Source of the DNA: Bacteroidetes bacterium 47-18
GTDB taxonomy: Bacteria > Bacteroidota > Bacteroidia > Chitinophagales > Chitinophagaceae
Reading direction: 5' to 3'
Length of the DNA stretch: 41,409 nt
Assembly: GCA_001897155.1 (NCBI GenBank)
Contig: MKSF01000034.1
Coordinates: 1-41,409 of the forward strand
The notes under the pieces are model-generated. The model was not told the origin of the DNA. It saw nothing but the letters and a program-made list of their open reading frames with translations, and made no database searches. This document shows positions 25,220-32,531 of this stretch, in pieces. Every line of letters starts with the position of its first letter. Position 1 is the first letter of the stretch. A program made the position numbers and the translations under genes.

Positions 25220-25663
25220 ATGAAATTGCATAACATTACAAGCCTGATGCTGGCGGCCTTCCTGATAGGGTCCTGTGGTGATAATGACCATAATAAGCCT
25301 GCTCCCCAGGCCGGTGAAGAGCAACTGCCACCTGGAGATAACAGCCGCACTTCCCTGGATTGGACCGGCAAATACGAAGGCACGATACCTTGTGCCGACT
25401 GCGAAGGCATCCAGACTGTTATTACGCTGAATCCCGATCATACCTACAAGAAAGTGAGCACGTATATTAAAGGCGAGAAAAAGGACACCTTCGTAGAGGC
25501 GGGTGGTTTTAAATGGACCACGGACGGAGGGAATATCATCATTTCCTCGGGCAACGAGAAGCATCTTTATAAAGTTGGAGAGAACCGTCTGATTATGCTG
25601 GACATGGAGGGTAAGGAGATCACGGGTCCCCTTGCCGATAAATATATCCTGCTAAAAGAATAA
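25220..25663 (+). CDS. NlpE-like copper resistance lipoprotein
   Basis: This 147-residue outer membrane lipoprotein has a lipobox LIGSC with Cys19. It carries the NlpE N-terminal domain signature GKYEGTIPCADCEGI with the CxxC pair Cys58 and Cys61, followed by a small beta-barrel (HTYKKVSTYIKG to LIMLDMEGKEI). In E. coli NlpE is a sensor of surface contact and lipoprotein or copper stress for Cpx. Here only the N-terminal domain is present, as is usual in Bacteroidota. An in-frame TTG two codons earlier is rejected in favour of the ATG at 25220. A terminator follows. Confidence 0.85.
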   Translation: MKLHNITSLMLAAFLIGSCGDNDHNKPAPQAGEEQLPPGDNSRTSLDWTGKYEGTIPCADCEGIQTVITLNPDHTYKKVSTYIKGEKKDTFVEAGGFKWTTDGGNIIISSGNEKHLYKVGENRLIMLDMEGKEITGPLADKYILLKE

Positions 25664-25676
25664 GCAGGATATCTAT

Positions 25677-25716
25677 AAACAACAAGTGCAGGCAATTTGG
25701 CCTGCATTTGTTGTTT
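25677..25716 (+). terminator. Terminator hairpin after the NlpE-like gene
   Basis: A 17-bp stem (25677-25693 with 25700-25716, one G-T pair) has a six-base loop, and the 3' arm CCTGCATTTGTTGTTT is T-rich. A second 10-bp inverted repeat (25644-25653 with 25663-25672) overlaps the stop codon. A third (TTACGGGT 25715-25722 with ACCCGTAA 25752-25759) follows. Confidence 0.65.
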
Positions 25717-25831
25717 ACGGGTAAGAGTAATGCGTTGTAGCGGACATACTCACCCGTAAAAGAGCAGAGCGTTGTCCAAAGCGCATCATATCCTGAGCGG
25801 ATTTTTTTTAGCGCCAGTGTTACAGGTTGGG

Positions 25832-26377
25832 CTATTCTGGTTGTCTTACCCATATCAGGGCATCGGTATCATAACCGAGTTGCTTTGCTTTTTGTAGGAA
25901 CCTGTTTTTATAGCTGTCCGGTATAGTGGTATCCCTGGACAATATCCACAGGTATTTCAGGTTCTTGCCTGCTACCAGGGCATACCGGTAGTTCTCGTCA
26001 ATATCAATGACATTATAGCCCGACCAGAAAGGCTTGAAAAAGGACACCTTGAGTCTGCCGGTAGCCGGGTCACCCACTGGTCTTGCCTCTCCCGTAGCCG
26101 ATCTCCATTCCTGCTTTAAGGTATGATAGCCTTTATTATAAACTTTGACGGCTCCATTTTCCTTCAAGGTGTATTCAGCGGTATTCTGCTCCAGGTGCTT
26201 TTCAAAACGGTAATCCAGCCGGGCGATCTCGTACCACTTACCCAGGTATTTTTCCAGGTCGAAATTCTTCACGGCCTGTGCGCCGCGGGGTATACGGACA
26301 CCACAGGAGCTGTATATCAGTATCGCTGCTATTCCCAGAGAAGCGGGAATGATCAGCTTGTAAAAATGTTTGTTCAT
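25832..26377 (-). CDS. blc: Lipocalin family lipoprotein (Blc-like)
   Basis: This 181-residue protein has a lipoprotein-type signal with Cys at about 25 (IYSSC). A lipocalin barrel follows, with the GxW signature KYLGKWYEIARLDYRFEK at about residues 43-60. Conserved features later include NVIDIDENYRYALV and LWILSRD. Bacterial lipocalins of this type sit in the outer membrane and bind lipids such as lysophospholipids. The gene is flanked by the NlpE-like gene (convergent) and a transposase remnant upstream. No promoter consensus was seen in 26378-26605, which holds nothing else recognisable. Confidence 0.9.
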   Translation of the reverse strand: MNKHFYKLIIPASLGIAAILIYSSCGVRIPRGAQAVKNFDLEKYLGKWYEIARLDYRFEKHLEQNTAEYTLKENGAVKVYNKGYHTLKQEWRSATGEARPVGDPATGRLKVSFFKPFWSGYNVIDIDENYRYALVAGKNLKYLWILSRDTTIPDSYKNRFLQKAKQLGYDTDALIWVRQPE

Positions 26378-26605
26378 GGTCTTAGGGGTTTAAAGATGTT
26401 GCTTTTTGAGAGTTGTTATTGTTATGTCTTGGTTGAGAATCACTGTTAAGCGGTTAGTAATACTGAGCATAGCCTTAGAACAGGCATCACTTATTGATTT
26501 CAGATAACACACAGGTCTGCCTTTTGTTGGAAATAAAGTGTTATAATCCGGTGCTAATCCTCAAGCAGGTATGAAGATACAAGCGGGCGAATTATAATAA
26601 GGATT

Positions 26606-27124
26606 GATGAAAGAACACCAGGATGGTTTTGAAGAAAATTATCACACCGAAAGCAAAGAAGTAGCTGATGCAGGTTATGGTAGTAAAGAGTTGCGAGCTG
26701 ATGGAAGGTAAGTAAACAGATGCTTATGTCAAATACAACTACTTCCGCAAAGAACAAAAACGGACTCAAAGGAATAACCCGTTTTTAGTCCAAAACCTAT
26801 ACTATAATGCATCCGAAGAGTACTATGTCTGCCCTATGAAGCAGCAAATGGAGTGTGTAGGAAAGAGTACAGGAGTGAGCTGCGATGCACGAAGCCGAAT
26901 TGCATTATTACAAAGCCAGGGGGTGTGAAGGTTGTCCGATGCGGGGAATGTGTCACAAGTCCATTGCATTTGGTGTGATGGAATTAGTCCATAACCTGAG
27001 CAAATGGGCAAAAAGAAGAATAACAGAACAAGCATTACCTCAAAGGCCGACTTCAAAGATTCAAAATCTCCAAAATCAACTTCCTGCTTTAAAATTACCA
27101 CAATATTTTGCTATCGCTGTATAA
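26606..27124 (+). pseudogene. Decayed IS1182-type transposase remnant
   Basis: Three pieces of one transposase can be read in different frames. From 26606, KEVADAGYGSKE is followed by a stop after about 35 codons. From about 26730, AYVKYNYFRKEQKRTQRNNP, a YYNASEEYYVCPMKQQMECV segment and more follow to about 26895. From 26885, HEAELHYYKARGCEGCPMRG then jumps straight to GVMELVHNLSKWAKRR. The jump lacks the section that normally holds the last catalytic Glu. Stops, a frameshift and an internal deletion show it is inactive. Homology to IS1182-family transposases is from recognition of these motifs. No left terminal repeat was found. Confidence 0.75.
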
Positions 27125-27144
27125 ATCTAACAAAATCCTGAAAG

Positions 27145-27179
27145 CACAAGAGGCTGACCTTGTGGGACAGCCTCTTGTG
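27145..27179 (-). terminator. Hairpin between the transposase remnant and the T9SS type A gene
   Basis: CACAAGAGGCTG at 27145-27156 pairs with CAGCCTCTTGTG at 27168-27179, with an 11-base loop. On the minus strand it follows the stop of the T9SS type A gene by about 20 bases and continues into CTTTCAGGATTTTG, so it can act as its terminator. Its minus-strand sequence GAGGCTGTCCCAC also resembles an IS1182-type terminal repeat, so it may be the right end of the dead element. Confidence 0.5.
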
Positions 27180-27199
27180 AGCAGTTGGAACCGGAGCTT

Positions 27200-28786
27200 T
27201 TAGTCAATAAGCAGTTTTTTCGCCTGTACTATTGCACCGTCTGTTTCCAGATAGTAAAAATAGATACCTCTCGGCAGGTTGGCTACATTGAAATGCACCT
27301 GACCGTTGCTGTTATAGATATTGCTGCTTTTCATGACCCTTCCCGTAAGATCCACTATCCTGATAGAAGCACTGTTTAATGTCGTAGGCAGGCTATAATG
27401 GATGGTTACCTGGTCAGATGCCGGATTAGGTGCGCTCTGGAAGTATATTTTGTCGTTTAGAATATTCCCGGTGCTGATATTGTCGTCACAGGGACAATCT
27501 CCTTTGACCCCGTTATTGATAATGGAACCGGCCGGAGTGGCAGCACTGATAGTACCCTCTATATAAATGCCGAAAACATTTTCATAATAAGGCCAGTACA
27601 CATTTTTAGCCTTCATGGTTATGACATGTTCTCCGGACTCCAGGAATACTGTCTGGTTAAAGTTCCACAGGGTGCCGTAATAGCTGGCTACTCCGCTGGT
27701 TATGGGAACCTGTGTGGTTGCATACCCGATATTGTCTATAAAGATGCTGTCACAGTAATCATCGCACGCAAAATTAATGTTGATATTGAAAGAGTCTTTA
27801 CCGCAGGTACGGAATTTACGGGAGATGAATGCCCTGTGATCGTACTCCTGGCATGCGAAATGCTTATCGGTGTAGCCTACCCATTGCGCCTGGGGATTAG
27901 CAGCCTGGTAACCATAATAGTTAGGATAAGGCACATCAAATGCAACAACCGGGGCTGGTACCTGGAATCCTGCCGGCGCACAAATAGCTGTGGAATAGGA
28001 AAAATACCAATAAGGATCCTGCTGGCCTGACGGCACTAACGCAGAAGCGTTATCATTAAATCCGGAATTGATACCAATGGAAGGCACCTTGCAGCTGGAA
28101 GCGCCTCCGCAGGGACAGGGCTCTTTGATGCCATTATCAATGATGGATGTGGATTGTGTGGCAGAGCTGACAGTACCCTCTATATAAATGCCGAAAACAT
28201 TTTCATAATAAGGCCAGTACACATTTTTAGCCTTCATGGTTATGATGTGTTCTCCCTCATCTAAAAAGACTGTCTGGTTAAAGTTCCACAGGGTACCGTA
28301 ATAGCTGGCTACTCCGCTGGTTACAGGGACCTGTGTGGTAGCATATCCGATATTGTCTATAAAGATGCTGTCACAATAATCATCGCATGCGAAATTAATA
28401 TTGATATTAAAGGAGTCTTTGCCGCAGGTACGGAATTTACGGGATATGAATGCCCTGTGAGTATACTCCTGGCAGGCGAAATGCCTGTCGGTATAGCCTA
28501 CCCATTTAGCCAGGGGATTAGTAGCCTGATAGCCATAATACGTAGGGTAAGGGACATCAAATGTGACAACCGGGGCTGGTACCTGGAATCCTGCCGGCGC
28601 ACAAATAGCTGTAGAATAGGAAAAATACCAGTGAGGATCTTCCTGGCCTGAAGGCCTTAATGCAGAGCCATCGGCGTTCAGCCCTGAATTGATCGAAATG
28701 GATGTTACTTTACAGGGGTCGGCAGTCACAGCTTGTACCTGTAGTAAGAAAGCAATTAAAAAAGAAAGGAATACATTTAATTTCAT
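27200..28786 (-). CDS. Secreted protein with two tandem 207-residue repeats and T9SS type A sorting domain
   Basis: This 528-residue protein has a signal peptide (about 1-22), then two cysteine-rich beta-type repeats at residues about 25-231 and 232-434. By hand alignment they are about 85% identical, with long stretches unchanged such as FININ-type strands and CDDYCDSIFIDNIGYATTQV. A C-terminal type IX sorting domain (about 445-528) begins YFQSAPNPASDQVTI and ends IVQAKKLLID. The repeat family was not recognised, and a carbohydrate-binding or lectin-like role is possible but unproven. The ATG at 28786 is preferred over a TTG two codons upstream. It is transcribed alone. Confidence 0.88.
   Translation of the reverse strand: MKLNVFLSFLIAFLLQVQAVTADPCKVTSISINSGLNADGSALRPSGQEDPHWYFSYSTAICAPAGFQVPAPVVTFDVPYPTYYGYQATNPLAKWVGYTDRHFACQEYTHRAFISRKFRTCGKDSFNININFACDDYCDSIFIDNIGYATTQVPVTSGVASYYGTLWNFNQTVFLDEGEHIITMKAKNVYWPYYENVFGIYIEGTVSSATQSTSIIDNGIKEPCPCGGASSCKVPSIGINSGFNDNASALVPSGQQDPYWYFSYSTAICAPAGFQVPAPVVAFDVPYPNYYGYQAANPQAQWVGYTDKHFACQEYDHRAFISRKFRTCGKDSFNININFACDDYCDSIFIDNIGYATTQVPITSGVASYYGTLWNFNQTVFLESGEHVITMKAKNVYWPYYENVFGIYIEGTISAATPAGSIINNGVKGDCPCDDNISTGNILNDKIYFQSAPNPASDQVTIHYSLPTTLNSASIRIVDLTGRVMKSSNIYNSNGQVHFNVANLPRGIYFYYLETDGAIVQAKKLLID
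27485..28714 (-). repeat. Internal tandem duplication of 621 bases within the T9SS type A gene
   Basis: Unit 1 covers about 28714-28094 and unit 2 about 28093-27485. The period is 621 bases (207 codons). For example, 27551-27624 and 28172-28245 are identical over 74 bases, including silent positions. The start and end of each unit are more diverged than the middle. Confidence 0.9.
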
Positions 28787-28859
28787 TATCAAACTATTTA
28801 AATAAGTTGCAAACTTAATGTAAATAAAGTTATGTTAATAGCATAATCTTAAAAAAAAT

Positions 28860-28879
28860 GGGACCAGTTTCCCGGCCCC
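28860..28879 (-). terminator. Intrinsic terminator after the sugar dehydrogenase gene
   Basis: Read on the minus strand, a GC-rich hairpin (GGGG-CC and GG-CCC arms with one mismatch, 8-base loop) is followed by eight T residues (28859-28852). It lies about 46 bases beyond the stop of the sugar dehydrogenase gene. Confidence 0.55.
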
Positions 28880-28925
28880 GATTTTTTTATTGTTTATTTA
28901 TTTCCCCCTGTCACACGAAAAGGGG

Positions 28926-30179
28926 TTACTCCTTGGATATCTTATATAACCTGCCGGCATCCGTAACAGCGTAAAGGGCGCCGTCCCGTCCTGTTTCTAT
29001 ATCCCTGAAGCGTTGTCCTTCCGATTCAAGTAGCCGCTCTTCCCCGGCTATCTTGTCGTCTTTCAATCTTAGACGGACGATATGCTGGCCGTTCAGGCAG
29101 GCGATAAAAAGATTGCCCTGCCATTCAGGGATATCAGCGGCATTGTAGAATACCATCCCGCTGGGTGAGATCACGGGATCCCAGTAATACATCGGCTGCT
29201 GCATACCTTCCTGCTGCGTGATGCCGTTCCCGATCCTGCCGCCACTGTATTCTATGCCATAGGAGATCACCGGCCAGCCGTAATTTTTGCCTGCTTCAAT
29301 ACGGTTCACCTCGTCACCGCCTCTCGGACCTAGTTCAGATTGGTAGATCCTGTTGCTCATCCTGTCAATTGCCAGTCCCTGTACGTTACGGTGACCGTAA
29401 GAATAGACTGCCGCCTGGGCATTGGGAGTATTGACAAAGGGATTGTCCTGTGGTATGGAGCCGTCAGGCTTTATGCGGATCACCTTACCCAGTCCATTGT
29501 CAAGCTGCTGGGCATGGTGGCGCATACCGGCGTCAGACCGTTCGCCTGTGCTCAGGAGTACGCAGCCGGTATTGTCCATGATAATGCGGCTCCCGTAGTG
29601 GAGGTTACCGGCATAGGCGGGCGTTGCTTTATACAGGATCTGTATATCTTCCATACGGGAATTATCATCCGAAAGCCTGCCCCTGGCCAGTGCGGTGAGG
29701 GTGCCGCCGGCATCATCCATCGAAAAGCTCCAGTAAACGAGCCTGTTGTCTGCAAAACCGTCATCGGCATAAATATCCAGCAAGCCGCCCTGACCGGAGC
29801 TGTTGACGGCCGGCAACCCGCTGATGGTATGTTGGAGCGCTCCTGCAGCATCCAGTACGGCGATCGTTCCGGCTTTCTGGGTCACCAGGAATTTGCCGTC
29901 AGGCAACTGTGTGATGCCCCAGGGACTGTTGAGCGAGGACGTCAGCACTTCCGTTTTCAGGGGTGTGCTGGTCCTGATGCCATATGTCCTGGTCTGGCCT
30001 TCAAATGCCGGCGTATAGCTGGTATTGGGTTCCCTGTTCTCTACCGGATCATACCGGGTAAGGGTATCTTCCGTTCCGGGCGTATTGTCCTGGCCGCCGT
30101 TATTGTTTTTGTCCTTCTTCCCGCAGCTTACCGCTGATAGGGACAGCAGCAGCGCGAATGATACAATGGTATATTTCAT
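28926..30179 (-). CDS. PQQ-dependent sugar dehydrogenase (soluble glucose/aldose dehydrogenase-like lipoprotein)
   Basis: This 417-residue protein has a lipobox SAVSC with Cys19, a low-complexity Asp/Asn/Gly linker and then a six-bladed beta-propeller of the GSDH/sorbosone dehydrogenase family. It contains the propeller motif SPWGITQLPDGKFLVT, a catalytic-type His in YGHRNVQGLAID, and ELGPRGGDEVNRIEAGKNYG, which carries metal- or PQQ-binding residues in the family. It would oxidise aldoses in the periplasm if PQQ is available, and no pqq genes are in the window. It lies 90 bases downstream of the DUF4838 gene on the same strand, so it could be a distal member of that operon or separate. Confidence 0.9.
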   Translation of the reverse strand: MKYTIVSFALLLSLSAVSCGKKDKNNNGGQDNTPGTEDTLTRYDPVENREPNTSYTPAFEGQTRTYGIRTSTPLKTEVLTSSLNSPWGITQLPDGKFLVTQKAGTIAVLDAAGALQHTISGLPAVNSSGQGGLLDIYADDGFADNRLVYWSFSMDDAGGTLTALARGRLSDDNSRMEDIQILYKATPAYAGNLHYGSRIIMDNTGCVLLSTGERSDAGMRHHAQQLDNGLGKVIRIKPDGSIPQDNPFVNTPNAQAAVYSYGHRNVQGLAIDRMSNRIYQSELGPRGGDEVNRIEAGKNYGWPVISYGIEYSGGRIGNGITQQEGMQQPMYYWDPVISPSGMVFYNAADIPEWQGNLFIACLNGQHIVRLRLKDDKIAGEERLLESEGQRFRDIETGRDGALYAVTDAGRLYKISKE

Positions 30180-30269
30180 ATATAAACTTCCAGTTGGGTA
30201 TATTGTAAATATAATGCTTTATACCTGTATCGCCGGGACCGTTGTAATAATTATAACAAAAAGCAGTTG

Positions 30270-32519
30270 CTAAGGAAACACGAATATCTCATCACAAGCT
30301 ATCATCGGCTTTTTAGAAGGATGCGACCGCCAGTCGGGAAGCGCGGCGGGACAGACAGCCGTAACCCTGATATAGCGTGCTTTCTGCTGTGCTCCGGTTG
30401 CCGTTATTTTTATAATATCAATATTTTCTTTCTGGGTCAGCGGCGCGGGGGTGACCGTTTTGAATTCCGTGAAACGGATACCGTCAGTCGAAAGCGCTAT
30501 CGTGATCTTTACAGGAGGCAATATCCAGTGCCGCTGGTCTTCCAGGAAGTTCAGCGCAACCGAGCTGACATTGATTTCTTTGCCGGCGTCAATGGTGGCG
30601 ATCATATCCTGCCCGTAAAAGCAAAGCCAGTTATAGCTGAAATCCGTGAACCCGGTCATGCCGTCAGTAAGCGTGGCTTTGCCTTTCGCGGGATAATCTT
30701 CCACAAAGCTGTTTTGCAGGGTCACTGCGGCTCCGCGAACGGGATTGGACGGCCATTGCTTATCCAGTATGCTGTACCATTCGGCTTTGTAGGCTTCAGG
30801 TGACAGCCCGGTTTCCGACAGCTCGGTAACACCCGATGCTTTGGCCAGGGCTGTCAGCGCGTCCGTCTTTTGGCGCCATTCCGGCCTTATGGTATAAAAA
30901 GGACCGCCGTTGTCAGCCAGGAAGCCGTTGTTGTCCACCCCGAAGTGCCGGGACTGCTGTAAGGTCGCGTATTCCAGGGAGAGCCGCACCCGGTGTACCC
31001 TTTCCTCGTAAAGCGTGCCCCTGACTGCGGCCTGTGCCTGTTCCAGGAGTTGGTTATAGGACCGGAGATGCTCCGGTGACAGGTAGCCTCTTATATCCGT
31101 TACGGGATTGCCATAGATGTCCAGGTGGCGTTTGGAGTCGATAAGGGCACGGGTCCTGGCATCAAGATAGCGCAGGATAAAAGGGCCTGCATTACCGTAA
31201 TAGCCTTTGCAGAACTCTTCCGTAAGCTGTGCCGTATTGACATTGACATTCCAGAGCAGCTTGCCCTGGATATAGCTGTTCAGCTCTGCCATATCGCTGT
31301 AGGTATCACCGCTGCCCTGCTCAAAGATACCGCGGACGCGCTGCTGCTTATAGAAGGCCAGATCCGGTCCTGTGATGTGCTGTATAGGGAAGGGGGAAAG
31401 ATAATTGGTGAACTGGGTGGTATAATCCCAGACAAAAATATGATCTGTCAGCGCAGACCAGGCCGCCAACTGTTGCCGGAATGCAGCGGCAGAAGGGATG
31501 GTGCTGACGGGCTGCTCCTTAAAGGCATCGATGCTGCTGACCAGTATATATACGTTTCCGGCAGGCTTTGTCTTACGGGGGGCGGCGGCGGTATAGCCAT
31601 AGCCCAGGGTAGTGATATTCTTACCAGGAAATGCCGCCGCTACTTTATTGACAAAGCGGATCAGGCTGCCGCTCGGGCCTCCTTCTTCCGCATCCGTTTG
31701 TTTGCAGAGCTCACAGGTGCAGTAGCCGCCTTCATCATTGGGGCTTACCGACCAGTAGACCGCATCGGGATTGTCCGCCATCATTTCCTTTAACCGGGAT
31801 ATGGTCAGCTGTAATACATCCTTATTGCTCAGGCACAACTGGGTGGCGCGGCGTTGTCCGCCGGTCAGCGCGAAATATTCAGGGTGTGTAAGGAAATACC
31901 GGGACGGAGGTATCAATTTGAAAAAGGAATGTCCCCAAAGTCCCCATAGATCTTCAAATTGCTGCAGGCCGTGCCAGCGGAGATACTCCGCGTCATTGCT
32001 CATAGGGTAATAGCTCTGCCGGTATATAAAGTCGGGATTGACGACCTCGCTGATCCCGGCTGGAAGCTGCAACTGCGGGTTACGCGGCACGACAGCCGGT
32101 CCTGCGTCGTATTTACGGCAGCCCAGGTATTTTTCCAGGAAATAATACACCCCGTATAAGGTGCCCTGTCCGCTGCTGCCCGTTATAAAAAGCCGGTCTT
32201 CAGACTGGATGATGCTGAAGCCGTCATCCCGGGCCTTATCAAACTTTCCTGCTGCCGTTACACTGCATTTGCCTATGAATATTGCCTGGGCCGACTGTAG
32301 CCCGGGTTCGCTGATCACCGGTAATTCAGCGCCGGTGGCAGACCTGATATAGGATTGCAGCACCGTGGCGGCACTTTTTTCCGTTGCAGTGGCGGCGGCA
32401 GGGATCACTATGCTGTAGGACGACCTGCCCTCACGGGTAAGCTGGATCTGCCTGGCCTGGCAGCTTGAAAAGAGAAGGCTCATTACCAATGTGAAATAAA
32501 AGGACGTTTTCTTGATCAT
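30270..32519 (-). CDS. DUF4838 family glycosidase-like lipoprotein
   Basis: This 749-residue protein has a lipobox LLFSSC with Cys20. An N-terminal alpha/beta domain of the type that precedes GH20/GH67-like catalytic barrels (about 25-135, IVIPAAATATEKSAATVLQ) is followed by a DUF4838 TIM-barrel-like region (about 165-500) with the hallmark cysteine cluster YCTCELCKQTD after SVSPNDEGG. A C-terminal F5/8 type C-like beta domain (about 595-749) is a likely carbohydrate-binding module. The reaction has not been read from the sequence. Only 12 bases separate it from the upstream TPR/YaiO gene, so it probably belongs to the exopolysaccharide operon and may act on the exported polymer. Confidence 0.85.
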   Translation of the reverse strand: MIKKTSFYFTLVMSLLFSSCQARQIQLTREGRSSYSIVIPAAATATEKSAATVLQSYIRSATGAELPVISEPGLQSAQAIFIGKCSVTAAGKFDKARDDGFSIIQSEDRLFITGSSGQGTLYGVYYFLEKYLGCRKYDAGPAVVPRNPQLQLPAGISEVVNPDFIYRQSYYPMSNDAEYLRWHGLQQFEDLWGLWGHSFFKLIPPSRYFLTHPEYFALTGGQRRATQLCLSNKDVLQLTISRLKEMMADNPDAVYWSVSPNDEGGYCTCELCKQTDAEEGGPSGSLIRFVNKVAAAFPGKNITTLGYGYTAAAPRKTKPAGNVYILVSSIDAFKEQPVSTIPSAAAFRQQLAAWSALTDHIFVWDYTTQFTNYLSPFPIQHITGPDLAFYKQQRVRGIFEQGSGDTYSDMAELNSYIQGKLLWNVNVNTAQLTEEFCKGYYGNAGPFILRYLDARTRALIDSKRHLDIYGNPVTDIRGYLSPEHLRSYNQLLEQAQAAVRGTLYEERVHRVRLSLEYATLQQSRHFGVDNNGFLADNGGPFYTIRPEWRQKTDALTALAKASGVTELSETGLSPEAYKAEWYSILDKQWPSNPVRGAAVTLQNSFVEDYPAKGKATLTDGMTGFTDFSYNWLCFYGQDMIATIDAGKEINVSSVALNFLEDQRHWILPPVKITIALSTDGIRFTEFKTVTPAPLTQKENIDIIKITATGAQQKARYIRVTAVCPAALPDWRSHPSKKPMIACDEIFVFP

Positions 32520-32531
32520 AGGAGTGTCGCT

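Noticed and set aside
29340-30137. Plus-strand frame of 265 codons opposite the sugar dehydrogenase gene
   Set aside because: It is antisense to intact GSDH-family motifs and has no recognisable domain.
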